Positions 35,056-43,574 of a stretch of DNA of 64,000 nucleotides are shown here, in pieces. Each line of letters opens with the position of its first letter. Position 1 is the stretch's first letter. Origin of the DNA: Streptomyces sp. NBC_01264 (lineage in GTDB: Bacteria > Actinomycetota > Actinomycetes > Streptomycetales > Streptomycetaceae); contig NZ_JAPEOX010000002.1 in assembly GCF_026340675.1 (NCBI RefSeq), positions 496,001 to 560,000 on the forward strand. The letters are read 5' to 3'. The notes under the pieces are model-generated. The model made no database searches, was not told the DNA's origin, and saw only the letters and a list, made by a program, of their open reading frames with translations. The translations under genes were made by a program, and so were the position numbers.

Positions 35056-35637
35056 TCAGCCGCCGAGGTTCTTCAGGGCGGTCAGGATCTCGTCGGTGGA
35101 GCGGACCTGCCCGATCCTGGGGAAGATCTTCCCGAAGGTGTGGGCGTGCGCGTCCGCGTCCAAGTCGGTCGTGGCGTCCTCGGCGAGGACGAGGTCGTAG
35201 CCGTGCTCCCAGGCGGAGCGGGCGGTGGACTCGACACCGATGCTGGTGGCGATGCCGGCGAGGACGATCCGTTTGACGCCGCGGCGGCGCAGCTGGAGGT
35301 CGAGCTCGGTGCCGGTGAAGGCGCCCCAGTGCCGCTTGGTGATCACAATGTCGTGGACCCCGGTGGTCAGCTCGGCCGGGAGCGCGGAGAACTCGGCCGG
35401 GGGCGCGGTGGCGGGACCGGGCCGGTCGGTGCGGGTGGGGGGCAGGTCGCCGCCGTCCGGGGACCAGGCGACCTTCACGAGGATGACGGGCAGGCCGGCC
35501 GCGCGGAAGGCGTCCGCGAGCCGGATGCCCTGGGAGAGGATCCGCTCGGCGGGGGTGACGACGGGCAGGGCCAGAATGCCCTTCTGAAGGTCGATGAGGA
35601 CCAGGGCGGTGTGCTGGTCGAGCGTGATCTCGGACAT
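35056..35637 (-). CDS. Isochorismatase-family hydrolase lacking the usual Cys
   Basis: The protein is 193 residues. The family Asp is in LVLIDLQKG (Asp16) and the Lys in VITKRHWGAF. The nucleophile position reads GIATSIGVEST, so the usual Cys of the xCVxST motif is Gly. This Gly form recurs in one subfamily, so it may be a natural variant with a different mechanism or a non-catalytic protein. It is followed upstream by the MarR gene on the same strand with about 40 bp between, so the two probably form one operon, with MarR controlling it. Confidence 0.8.
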   Translation of the reverse strand: MSEITLDQHTALVLIDLQKGILALPVVTPAERILSQGIRLADAFRAAGLPVILVKVAWSPDGGDLPPTRTDRPGPATAPPAEFSALPAELTTGVHDIVITKRHWGAFTGTELDLQLRRRGVKRIVLAGIATSIGVESTARSAWEHGYDLVLAEDATTDLDADAHAHTFGKIFPRIGQVRSTDEILTALKNLGG

Positions 35638-35677
35638 GCGTATGCCTTCCTACGAGGGTCGGGGGCGTGGAGCCCGG

Positions 35678-36115
35678 TCAGTCCTCGGCCAGCCGTCGCA
35701 GTACCGGGAGGGCCTGGGCGAGGACGTCCAGCTGCGCCGGGGTGAGGCATTCGGTGAGGCGCTGGACGAGCAGGTCGTGGCCCACCCCCTCGCGGTGGGC
35801 GAGGAAGGTGCGGCCCTTGTCGGTGAGGGAGATGAGCTGGCGGCGCCCGTCCGTGGGATGGGCGGTGCGTTCGACGTAGCCGTCCGCCTGGAGCGCGTTG
35901 ACCGTGGCCATGACCGACTGGGGGCGGACCCGTTCGGCTCGTGCCAGTTCGGTGGCCGTGTGTACGCCGTCGCGCTTCAGACGCTTGAGGACCGAGGTCT
36001 GGGAGAGCGTGACTCCCCCTTCGGCCGACGCGGCCCGCAGCTGGCGGACCAGGAGCCCCACGGTCATCTGGAGCTCTTCGGCGATCTGGTGCAGTGGCGG
36101 CTTCTCATCTTCCAC
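35678..36115 (-). CDS. MarR family transcriptional regulator
   Basis: The protein is 145 residues. The winged helix is visible: TLSQTSVLKRLKRDGVHTAT, ELARAERVRPQSVMATVNAL, then the wing DGYVERTAHPTDGRRQL. It starts at a GTG with no ribosome-binding site. A good promoter lies so close upstream that the transcript should be leaderless. It is first in an operon with the isochorismatase-family gene, the likely target. Confidence 0.9.
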   Translation of the reverse strand: MEDEKPPLHQIAEELQMTVGLLVRQLRAASAEGGVTLSQTSVLKRLKRDGVHTATELARAERVRPQSVMATVNALQADGYVERTAHPTDGRRQLISLTDKGRTFLAHREGVGHDLLVQRLTECLTPAQLDVLAQALPVLRRLAED

Positions 36116-36121
36116 GGCACC

Positions 36122-36150
36122 ACCATAAGGGACATATAGGAAAACTGCAA
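36122..36150 (-). promoter_or_regulatory. Leaderless MarR promoter candidate
   Basis: On the minus strand TTGCAG (36150-36145), 17 bp, TATGGT (36127-36122) ends 6 bp before the GTG start of the MarR gene. Transcription would begin at about the start codon, giving a leaderless mRNA. The surrounding 40 bp are notably AT-rich for this genome and include ACATATAGG, possibly part of the operator. Confidence 0.45.
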
Positions 36151-36301
36151 AGGTTATCTTTCTATTTCCGACCGCTGCGGGAAGCCGACGTCTTCGGAAA
36201 TGTGACGTCTTACGAACGGCCGCGCTCGGGGCCGTCCCCGGGTGACCGCACTAATCGATAATGGGTCAGCGCCTTGCCTGCACGGACGAGAGGAGCCCTT
36301 G

Positions 36302-36919
36302 ATGACCACACCGCGGGACTTGCTGATCATTTCCATGGACGCGGAGTCCGGGCGGACCGCCGAACAGGGTGAGCTGTCGCTCGCGCTGGCGGGGGCCGAG
36401 GTCGTCGACCTCCTCGCCGCAGGGGCCGTGGGGCTCGACGGCGATGACATCGTGCCGACCCCGGGCGAGCCGGCGGCGCTCGTTGATCCCCTGCTGGACG
36501 CGGCAGCGGCATCGCTCGTACGGGAGGCGCCGTACGAGTCCGTCACCGACTGGCTGTGGCGCAGGGGGCTCGGCCTGTCCGCGAACTATCAGGCCGTGCT
36601 CGAAGAGGACGGGCAGCTCGTACGGCGACGCCGCCGCGGATTCTCCCTCCGGGCCGGCGAGCTGGTGCCGGCCGATTCGCCGGCCCGGGGGCGCGCCGAG
36701 GAGCGGTGGACCTCGCGGGAACCCGTGCTCGTGCTCCTGACCGAGGCCCTCGGGGGCGGCACCGACCGGGGCGCGGACGCTCCGGACGTGGCCGACGACG
36801 CCGTCGCGACGGTACTGGCCGCCGTCAACGACGCGGTGACGGAGCTGGCGGGCGTACGACAGCGCCGGGCCATCGAGAACGCGGCCTTCGACAACATCTG
36901 GCGCGCCACCGGCGGATGA
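36302..36919 (+). CDS. GPP34/GOLPH3-family phosphoprotein homologue
   Basis: The protein is 205 residues. It begins TTPRDLLIISMDAESGR and has the GOLPH3/VPS74-like helical pattern GELSLALAGAEVVDLLAAGA, SVTDWLWRRGLGL and RRRRRGFSLRAGELV. GPP34 proteins are widespread in Streptomyces; in eukaryotes the relatives bind phosphoinositides at the Golgi. The bacterial role is unknown. GAGGAG lies six bases before the ATG. It is adjacent to and convergent with the terpene synthase gene. Confidence 0.82.
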   Translation: MTTPRDLLIISMDAESGRTAEQGELSLALAGAEVVDLLAAGAVGLDGDDIVPTPGEPAALVDPLLDAAAASLVREAPYESVTDWLWRRGLGLSANYQAVLEEDGQLVRRRRRGFSLRAGELVPADSPARGRAEERWTSREPVLVLLTEALGGGTDRGADAPDVADDAVATVLAAVNDAVTELAGVRQRRAIENAAFDNIWRATGG

Positions 36920-36958
36920 CGACGGAGCCGCGGGGTCCGGTCCGGGTCCGGACCCGGC

Positions 36959-38056
36959 TCAGACAGAAGCCGGCGGATCACCGTCGACGGCCCACCACCA
37001 GGCGATCGATGCGATCGGAGGGGGTGTGAGGGGGGCGTGGTCCCGGGGGTCGTACGCGGTTGCCGTCGGCCGGGGCTGATGGTGGCTGCCGTCCGGTTGC
37101 CCGGGGTGGTAGCGGAAGGTCGCACCGCACCAGTCCCGCGCACCGTGGACGTACTGGGTGAGCGCGTCCAGGTACCGCTGGATCCTCGGGTCTGCCGGGG
37201 CCTTCGCGGTCTGCCGGCCCAGGTGGACGAACCGGCGCATGATCGAGTCCCGGAGCGCGGACGCGGCTTGCAGTCCCTGCCCGGGTCTGGCGCCCGGTCC
37301 TGGTCCTGGCCCGTGGGCTTGCCCCGCCCCTGGCCCTGGCCTATGCGGGCCTTCCAGGAGGGTGATCAGGTTGCCGCTGCGGCTGCCGCGTCGGCGCTCC
37401 TTCGCGAAGGAGTGGATGTCGCTGTCGACCACGACGATCCCGGCCGCCATCTCGGTCAGCGCACGGATCCGCCGGTCCTCCCACAGCGGCGCGGGCAGCG
37501 CGGAACCGGCCGCGTCCAGCAGTACGGGTACGGCCAGGGCGGCTCCCGAGTGCATGCGGGTGAGCAGGTAGTCGCTCACCTCCTGCGGGCCCGCCGGTAC
37601 GGTCGCGTCGGCGCCGATGCGGGCCTCGGCGAGGAAGTAGCCGCGCATCGCGTCGACCCACCTCCTGACCTGTACCGGGGTGGCGATCGCGTCCACACGG
37701 AGCCGGATGTCGCGCAGGGCCAGGCCGAAGGGGTCCGCGTCGAGGGGGACCTCGGGGGCCTCGATCGTCCGCTGGAGGCGGGTCACCATCGTGAGCATCT
37801 CCGTGGAGGTGAGGCTCGGGAGGTCCTCGTCGCAGAGGTCGTCGAAGGCGAACACCCACACGGCGAGATCGCTGAGCAACTGGGCCGCGAACGGGTCGGC
37901 GTACGGTGCGATCCGCACCGCGATCCGGTTCAGCCCCGCGCTCATCCGCGCACAGCGCTCCGGCCCCCCGCCCAGGCCGAACCGGCTCATGAACTCCGCC
38001 GAGCGTGCGTCGGCGCCGTCGGCGTGGTCGGTGTCGTGCGTCCGCGTTCCTGGCAT
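36959..38056 (-). CDS. Class I terpene synthase
   Basis: The protein is about 365 residues. The Asp-rich metal motif is FDDLCDED (Asp72, Asp73, Asp76). The second metal motif reads SDIHSFAKE (212-220), matching the NSE/DTE pattern except that the first Asn is Ser. KERRRG follows as usual, and the C-terminal RY of bacterial terpene cyclases is not obvious. It would ionise and cyclise a prenyl diphosphate with magnesium. A Gly/Pro/His-rich low-complexity insert lies at about 232-262. GGGGAGC precedes the ATG. No prenyl transferase or P450 is adjacent, so it is an orphan and the product cannot be predicted. Confidence 0.85.
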   Translation of the reverse strand: MPGTRTHDTDHADGADARSAEFMSRFGLGGGPERCARMSAGLNRIAVRIAPYADPFAAQLLSDLAVWVFAFDDLCDEDLPSLTSTEMLTMVTRLQRTIEAPEVPLDADPFGLALRDIRLRVDAIATPVQVRRWVDAMRGYFLAEARIGADATVPAGPQEVSDYLLTRMHSGAALAVPVLLDAAGSALPAPLWEDRRIRALTEMAAGIVVVDSDIHSFAKERRRGSRSGNLITLLEGPHRPGPGAGQAHGPGPGPGARPGQGLQAASALRDSIMRRFVHLGRQTAKAPADPRIQRYLDALTQYVHGARDWCGATFRYHPGQPDGSHHQPRPTATAYDPRDHAPLTPPPIASIAWWWAVDGDPPASV

Positions 38057-38262
38057 GCGTCTTGCTCCCCGGGTGACGGTGGTAACGCGCGGAATGGGCG
38101 CTCGGTCGACCTCCTTCATTGAACGCGGAACGATTCCTCGGCCACAACGGGCAACCGGGAGCACTCGTGGGGCGCCAGGAGCGCGCCGCGCGCCGCCCGG
38201 GCCGGCAGAGCACCGGGGCGGGAACGTGCCTACGCTGGAAGGGATCGCTGAGAGGTGAGGTC

Positions 38263-39243
38263 ATGACAGCGAGACGCGCGGCAGCACTGCGCTCCAGGCG
38301 TCGGACGCCGGTCGTCGCCGTGGTCTGCGCCGTCGCCGCGGCGTGTCTGGTTGCCGCAGGCCCGCAGGACGGTTCCTGCCGGACCGCTCCCCCGGACAGC
38401 TTCTGGCACGCTCCCGTGGACACGCTTCCCGTCCACCCGGACTCGGCGCGGTACGTCGCCTCGATCGGCGCCGCCGAGCCCCTGCACCCGGACTTCGGAT
38501 CGGGGCTCGTCGACGGTCAGCCCTTCGGCATCCCCATCACCGTCTCGGACACGACGGTGCCGGAATCGCGGGTCTCGCTGGACATCGCCGAGGAGAGCGA
38601 CGCGTCCGGGTACCGGATCCCGCGGGACGCCGCGATCGAGAACGGTCCGGCGAGCACCGGGGACCGCCACGTCGTCGTCTGGGACCGCGCCCTGTGCAGG
38701 TCCTACGAACTCTGGAACGCGACGCAGCAGGGCGACCACGTCTGGCACGCCGGCTCGGGCGCGGTCTTCGACCTGCGCAGCCACGCGCTGCGCCCCGCCG
38801 ACTGGACCTCGGCCGATGCCGCCGGCCTCGCCATCCTGCCCGGGCTCGTCCGCTACGAGGAGGCCGCGGGCGGGCTGGTCGACCACGCGATCCGGATGAC
38901 GGTGCCCCGCACGGACCAGAGCTACGTCTGGCCGGCACGGCACCAGGCGGGTGCGGCGGCGGACGACTCGCTGCCGCCGATGGGACTGCGGCTTCGGCTC
39001 AAGAGCTCGGTGGACACCTCGGCCCTGGGACCTCAGGCCAAGGCCGTCGCCGAGGCGCTCAAGAAGTACGGGGCCATCGTCGCCGACAACGGGTCGGCCT
39101 GGTACCTCACCGGTGAGGAGAACCCGGGCTGGGACAACGAGCAGCTGGGCGCGCTCAAGGGCTTCAAGGGTTCGGACTTCGAGGCGGTCGACGCGTCCGG
39201 ACTCCAGCGGTCCCCCGACTCCGGAGCGGTGGCACCCCGCTGA
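38263..39243 (+). CDS. Secreted hypothetical protein, 326 residues
   Basis: The N-terminus has RSRRRTP followed by a hydrophobic core (VVAVVCAVAAACLVAAG), a signal peptide. The mature protein is beta-rich and contains HPDFGSGLVDGQPFGIPITV, VWDRALCRSYELWNATQQG, RYEEAAGGLVDHAIRMTV and DNGSAWYLTGEENPGWDNEQ. Similar sequences are seen in secreted actinobacterial proteins of unknown function. AGAGGTGAGG lies before the ATG. I cannot assign an enzymatic role. Confidence 0.75.
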   Translation: MTARRAAALRSRRRTPVVAVVCAVAAACLVAAGPQDGSCRTAPPDSFWHAPVDTLPVHPDSARYVASIGAAEPLHPDFGSGLVDGQPFGIPITVSDTTVPESRVSLDIAEESDASGYRIPRDAAIENGPASTGDRHVVVWDRALCRSYELWNATQQGDHVWHAGSGAVFDLRSHALRPADWTSADAAGLAILPGLVRYEEAAGGLVDHAIRMTVPRTDQSYVWPARHQAGAAADDSLPPMGLRLRLKSSVDTSALGPQAKAVAEALKKYGAIVADNGSAWYLTGEENPGWDNEQLGALKGFKGSDFEAVDASGLQRSPDSGAVAPR

Positions 39244-39302
39244 GAGGAATGCCCCTCCTGCCCGCAGAAAGCTCCGCGGCGGCACGGAAAGGGGTGGGGC
39301 AG

Positions 39303-39480
39303 CGCCCGCGTGCTCACCGGCTTCGCGGTGGCGGTGGTGGGCGGCGGGCTGTTCCTGCTGCGCGAGCGGCTGGCCCGGAACCTGCGGCCGGCCACGGTGA
39401 TGGCGCTGGCCGGGATCGGGCGGGCACGGGGATGTACGCGCTGACCGAGGTCACGGCCTGGTGGCTGTACGTACCGCACC
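39303..39480 (+). pseudogene. Remnant of a small membrane protein gene
   Basis: One frame reads RVLTGFAVAVVGGGLFLLRE and ARNLRPATVMALAGIG. A neighbouring frame continues GTGMYALTEVTAWWLYVPHR. Both have normal codon use, and together they make a membrane helix plus a C-terminal piece. No start with a ribosome-binding site is present. It looks like a decayed or mis-sequenced gene of about 60 codons. Confidence 0.35.
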
Positions 39481-39518
39481 GCGGGGGCGGCGGACGTCGC
39501 CGTCCGACCGCCCCCGCG
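39480..39518. terminator. Terminator hairpin
   Basis: Arms CGCGGGGGCGG (39480-39490) and CCGCCCCCGCG (39508-39518) pair perfectly over 11 bp. An inner CGGAC/GTCCG stem extends it. It lies after the stop of the small secreted-protein gene on the minus strand. Confidence 0.7.
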
Positions 39519-39542
39519 CGCGCCGGCCGAAGCCGGACGGTA

Positions 39543-39785
39543 CTAGGCGCCGAGGTGGCCGCCCTTGAGCCACTCGGCCTCGCCGTCCTTGGCGCAGGAG
39601 GAGGTGTAGGCGGGGCCGAACGGCGCCGGGACGGCGGCCGCGGACGAGCAGTTGGACGAGAAGGCCTTGTGGCCGCCCGAGAAGTAGTCGATGTCGACAC
39701 CGTCGTTGGCGAGGGCCGCGCCGGCGCCGCCGAGCAGGATGCCGGCGGCCAGGACGGAGGCGGTGACGGCAGAGCGGATACGCAT
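39543..39785 (-). CDS. Small secreted protein, 80 residues
   Basis: The signal peptide is clear: MRIRSAVTASVLAAGILLGG and GAGAALA, with cleavage probably after AALA. The mature part is about 52 residues with two cysteines (SSNCSSAAA and TSSCAKDG) that may form a disulphide, and ends EWLKGGHLGA. No family recognised, though size and style recall small secreted peptides of streptomycetes. A hairpin terminator follows. Confidence 0.7.
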   Translation of the reverse strand: MRIRSAVTASVLAAGILLGGAGAALANDGVDIDYFSGGHKAFSSNCSSAAAVPAPFGPAYTSSCAKDGEAEWLKGGHLGA

Positions 39786-40043
39786 TGGTTCCCCTAAGGA
39801 CTTAAGGATCTGGCGACGCTCCCATGGGCGGACGCGTCAGCCGATTCAACGCCCGGCGGGGCCGACAGGAACGACCGTTCACTCGAACGCCACTGGCGTA
39901 ACGTTTCGACACGTCATATGAGGTCTCCCGTTGCCCCGTTCGGGTCCGGCCGGGGTCCCCTCGTCCGGGCTCGAAGCCATGATCGATTGTCAGTGGTGGA
40001 TGAGACGGTAGGAGCATCCAGTCGGAAACGAGGGGGAGCTTCC

Positions 40044-41084
40044 ATGTCCGGAAACCAGAACTACATCAACCACGTCGCTCTTGTGTTGGATGCCAGTTCG
40101 TCCATGTCCCACCTGAGCCGCAAGGTCGTCGAAGTGGCCGACCAGCAGATCGCGTACCTGGCCCGCCGGTCGGGTGAGCTGGACCAGGAGACCCGCGTCA
40201 CCGTGTACGTCTTCGCGGACAAGGTGGAGTGCGTCGTCTACGACAAGGACGTGCTCCGGATGCCGTCGCTCAAGCAGCTGTACCGGACCGGTGGAATGAC
40301 CGCGCTGCTCGCGGCCTCGCTGAAGTCACAGCGCGAGCTGGCGCAGACGGCTCAACTGTACGGCGACCACAGCTTCCTGACGTTCGTGCTCACCGATGGG
40401 CAGGAGAACGCCAGCCACCGCGCCCCGGACGCCCCTTCGCGCAATCCGCGTGAGCTGGTCAAGGCCGTGGCCGAGATGATCGAGACGCAGGAGGACAACT
40501 GGACGCTGGCCGTCCTCGTGCCGGACCAGATGGGCAAGCGGGAGGCCATGCAGTGCGGGTTCCCGAAGGAGAACATCGCCATCTGGGACGCCACGAGCAC
40601 GCAGGGTCTGGAGGAGGCCGGGCAGGTCATCAAGGAGGCCACCGAGAAGTTCATGGTGGGCCGCGCCAAGGGGATCCGGGGATCGCGGGCGGTGTTCTCC
40701 ACGGGCGCGGAGGTGGTCAACAAGGACACCATCGAGGCGGCCGGTCTCACTCCGGCGGATCCCTCCGCGTACCACCTGATCCCGGTGGCGCGTGACGCGG
40801 CGATCCGGGAGTGGGTCGTCGAATCCGGGCACACCTACCGCACGGGTGGCGCGTTCTACCAGCTCAGCAAGGCCGAGAAGATCCAGGCGAAGAAGCAGAT
40901 CGCGGTGCTGGAGAAGAAGACGGACCGGGTGTACACCGGTCCGCAGGCCCGGGCCCTGCTCGGCCTGCCCGCCGTGGAGGCACGGGTCAAGCCGGACCAC
41001 AACGAGGAGTTCACGATCTTCGTGCAGAGCACCAGCGTCAACCGGAAGCTCGTATCGAACACCCGTCTGCTGCTGATGGTCTGA
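40044..41084 (+). CDS. von Willebrand factor A domain protein
   Basis: The protein is 346 residues with no signal peptide. Residues about 8-215 form a vWA domain with the MIDAS motif DASSSMS (Asp16, Ser18, Ser20), a Thr in GGMTALLAA, and FVLTDGQENAS supplying the third metal ligand. The C-terminal part is helical with ISKAEKIQ-like basic stretches (YQLSKAEKIQAKKQIAVLEK). It is a cytoplasmic metal-dependent interaction protein; similar genes occur alone or with phage-like or stress genes. AGGGGGAGC precedes the ATG. It converges on the YciI gene over a strong hairpin. Confidence 0.85.
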   Translation: MSGNQNYINHVALVLDASSSMSHLSRKVVEVADQQIAYLARRSGELDQETRVTVYVFADKVECVVYDKDVLRMPSLKQLYRTGGMTALLAASLKSQRELAQTAQLYGDHSFLTFVLTDGQENASHRAPDAPSRNPRELVKAVAEMIETQEDNWTLAVLVPDQMGKREAMQCGFPKENIAIWDATSTQGLEEAGQVIKEATEKFMVGRAKGIRGSRAVFSTGAEVVNKDTIEAAGLTPADPSAYHLIPVARDAAIREWVVESGHTYRTGGAFYQLSKAEKIQAKKQIAVLEKKTDRVYTGPQARALLGLPAVEARVKPDHNEEFTIFVQSTSVNRKLVSNTRLLLMV

Positions 41085-41116
41085 CACCTCGTGCCCCGCC
41101 TCGTCCTCCGCCTCGC

Positions 41117-41146
41117 ACCCCGCCGTCCGGGCCCGGACGGCGGGGT
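41117..41146. terminator. Perfect palindromic terminator
   Basis: A 30-bp perfect inverted repeat (ACCCCGCCGTCCGGG and its complement) lies between the convergent vWA and YciI-like genes. Confidence 0.8.
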
Positions 41147-41192
41147 GAAGGGGAGCGAGGGAGGCTGGAGGTACGCGCTCGGCCCGCTCGGC

Positions 41193-41585
41193 TCAGCACT
41201 GGGTCGGGTCCCCGGGGATCGGGTGCACTTCGACCGGGTCGCTGCCCGGCTTCCCTCCCGGGCCGGGACAGGCCGATGCGCGTGCGGCGATTTCCAGAGC
41301 CCGGTCCTCGCTCTTGACGTCGACCAGCCAGTACCCGGCCAGGACGGTTCCCTCGTAGGCCGGCCCGTCGGTCACCTGGGGCGGCCCGTCGCCTGCGGCC
41401 CGTACCGTCTTGACCAGCGAGGGCCCACCGAGACCCTGCCCGTCCACCCATTCGCCGGCGGCGGTGATGTCCTCGTTGAGGGCGTTCATGTGGGCGAACA
41501 TGGCCTTCATGTCGTCCTCGGAGTACGACGACATGATGGCGTCCCACTCGGCGGCAGGCACGTTCATCTGGATCATGTACTTCAT
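41193..41585 (-). CDS. YciI-family protein (YCII-related domain)
   Basis: The protein is 130 residues, starting MKYMIQMNVPAAEWDAIM. It contains HMNALNEDITAAGEWVDGQG and ends in the beta-strand-rich VLAGYWLVDVKSEDRALEIA plus VEVHPI typical of YCII-related (DGPF-type) domains. Such dimeric ferredoxin-like proteins are often encoded beside ECF sigma factors, but none is here. GGTGAGGAAC precedes the ATG. The exact role is unknown. Confidence 0.85.
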   Translation of the reverse strand: MKYMIQMNVPAAEWDAIMSSYSEDDMKAMFAHMNALNEDITAAGEWVDGQGLGGPSLVKTVRAAGDGPPQVTDGPAYEGTVLAGYWLVDVKSEDRALEIAARASACPGPGGKPGSDPVEVHPIPGDPTQC

Positions 41586-41746
41586 GTTCCTCACCCTTCC
41601 GGGGCGGCTGCTGGGGCTTCGGTCTCTCACAGGGATAGACAGCCGGTCGCCGCGAAACTCATCGGTCTCCCAGCACCAGATCACGGAAAGCCGGTGGGCG
41701 CCCCCAGAGCCGCTCTTCCGAGGGACGGGACGGGGTGCGTCATGCG

Positions 41747-42295
41747 TCAGGCTTCTTCCGCTCCGGCCAGGGCATTGGTGATCAGGCGGGTGGCGAAGTC
41801 GGGATCGCCCGTCATGCGGTTGATGTACTCCGCGAGGAGGAAGGCCGTGGCTTCCAGCGGGTTCATCTCCGCCTCCGTCCAGTCTCCGTACTGCTTGCGC
41901 CACAGATTGGGGCTCAGGCCGGTGCCCGCGGCGATGACGAGTCCTGCCATGGTGGGGATGGCCTCGGGGCGGACGCTCCTGGGCATCATGCGCATCGTGG
42001 CGACGATGTTGGGCACGACGTACTCGATGACGTCCTTGCCGTGCTCCTCGTGCGCCTTGCGCAGCCAAATCATGAACATGTAGATGAGCGTGCACGCCCC
42101 GTCCAGCAGGTCGTCGGCTTCCTGGGGGCCGAGGGACGAGGCGTACTGGTCGATCAGCGCCTGCTGTTCGGGGTCCATCCCGGTCTTGCCGTCGTGAATG
42201 CCTTTGAGCCGAGAATCGATCATCAACAGCGCTGCGCCCACATCACCCGCGGGAGCGTGCTCGGGGTCGTACTGCGATGCCACAGATTCCTCCAC
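41747..42295 (-). CDS. Hypothetical protein, 182 residues, helical
   Basis: The protein begins MEESVASQYDPEHAPAGDVG. It is soluble and all-helical in appearance, with EADDLLDGACTLIYMFMIWL, KAHEEHGKDVIEYVVPNIVA and EAEMNPLEATAFLLAEYIN. No domain recognised. It has a normal start and codon use, and is divergent from the nuclease-like gene with about 165 bp between. Confidence 0.65.
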   Translation of the reverse strand: MEESVASQYDPEHAPAGDVGAALLMIDSRLKGIHDGKTGMDPEQQALIDQYASSLGPQEADDLLDGACTLIYMFMIWLRKAHEEHGKDVIEYVVPNIVATMRMMPRSVRPEAIPTMAGLVIAAGTGLSPNLWRKQYGDWTEAEMNPLEATAFLLAEYINRMTGDPDFATRLITNALAGAEEA

Positions 42296-42462
42296 AGGTC
42301 ACCACGACGGACGGCTCGGCCGTGGTCCGCACACTAGACGGCCCGATCGACGGGGACCGCCCACTTGGCTTTCCGTCACACCCAGGTGCACCGCCCGCCG
42401 GGTCGTCCCATTTCCGGACACCCCCACGGAGTCCTGCCACCCCGGAGCTGGAGAATGTGCCC

Positions 42463-43077
42463 ATGGACGCAGAACTCGGCGCGATATTGCCTCGCCGTCG
42501 CACGGGGGAAGAACCCCTCCACCTGGACGGCTCCGCCCACGGCAGCCTGCTCGGCTTCTGGGCGTGGGCGTACTCGGGACTCACGGGCAACACGCTCCGG
42601 GGAGCGCTCGCCGAGTACATCGTCGCCAGCGCGCTCGGGGTGGCCGCAGGGGGGACTCGGGTGGACTGGGACTCGGTGGACATCCGGGTGCCCGGCGGAC
42701 CCAAGGTCGAGGTCAAGTCGGCCGCCTACCTCCAGGAGTGGAGCCAGGCCAGGCTGTCCACCATCACCTTCTCCATCGCTCCCGCCGAGGGCTGGGACAC
42801 GGTCACCGGGGTGGTGGACCCGGCCCGCCTGCGCCGCGCGGACGTGTACATCTTCTGCCTCCTCAAACACACGGACAAGAAGACCCTGGACCCCCTGGAC
42901 CTCACCCAGTGGTCCTTCTACGTCCTCCCGACCTCCGTCCTCGACGAGCACAGGCCCGGCCAACGCAGCCTGAGCCTCTCCTCCTTGCTCTCCCTGAATC
43001 CGGTGCACACCGGCTTCACCGGCCTACGCGCCGCCGTACTCCGCCCGGCCCCGGACCTTCGGGGCCCCGCCATGTGA
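42463..43077 (+). CDS. PD-(D/E)XK nuclease-fold protein
   Basis: The protein is 204 residues. An apparent PD-(D/E)XK active site is formed by Glu51 in GALAEYIVASALG, Asp73 in DWDSVDIRVP and E83-V-K85 in KVEVKSAAYLQEW. The order, spacing and Gln after the ExK (QEW) are typical of restriction-endonuclease-like folds. No methylase or other restriction gene is adjacent. It would be a stand-alone nuclease, or a relative that lost its partner. GGAG lies upstream of the ATG. Confidence 0.7.
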   Translation: MDAELGAILPRRRTGEEPLHLDGSAHGSLLGFWAWAYSGLTGNTLRGALAEYIVASALGVAAGGTRVDWDSVDIRVPGGPKVEVKSAAYLQEWSQARLSTITFSIAPAEGWDTVTGVVDPARLRRADVYIFCLLKHTDKKTLDPLDLTQWSFYVLPTSVLDEHRPGQRSLSLSSLLSLNPVHTGFTGLRAAVLRPAPDLRGPAM

Positions 43078-43122
43078 GGATGCAGCCCATATGGCTTCAA
43101 GGTCCGCGAGTTGAGGAGCATC

Positions 43123-43574
43123 ATGCGGATGCGGATACGAACCACCCCGGTCGTTCACGGCTTCATCGGCCTCCCGGTGCCTGCGAGGAGGCTCGCCGGT
43201 CTCTCCCTGATCGCCGGCTGCGCGCTGCTCCTGACGGCTGCACGGAACCGGAGCGCACCGCTGCGCCGGTCGGACCGACGGCGACCAGTACGGCCGCGCC
43301 GTCGGCCGCCGTGGCGCTGGCCGAGCGCTACCACCGAGCGGGCGGCGACGAGAGCGTGTACGCCATCCAGCAGGAGGCGGGGCCCGACGCGGCTCCGCTC
43401 CTCATCCTCCGGACCACGCACACCGATGCGGACCACTCGCTCTTCGAGAAGCAGCGGGATTCCGTCGTTTCGTACCTCACCCGGTTCGAGCGGCTCTCCA
43501 CGTCCGAGGGCTACCTCATGGACGTGTTCGGCGGGGACGGGTCCCTGCTCCACCGGTTGGACGCCCGTTCCTAG
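43123..43574 (+). pseudogene. Putative lipoprotein with a frameshift in the lipobox
   Basis: The ATG (GAGGAGC upstream) opens a signal peptide MRMRIRTTPVVHGFIGLPVP, then AGLSLIAGCALLLTA. At 43238 the frame breaks; one base restores LLLTACTEPERTAAP, a lipobox with the modified Cys. The remainder, APSAAVALAERYHRAGGDES, VYAIQQEAGPDAAPLLILRT and VSYLTRFERLSTSEGYLMDV, is well conserved in style and ends at 43574. It overlaps the methyltransferase stop by 4 bp. Single-base sequencing error or recent inactivation. Confidence 0.6.
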
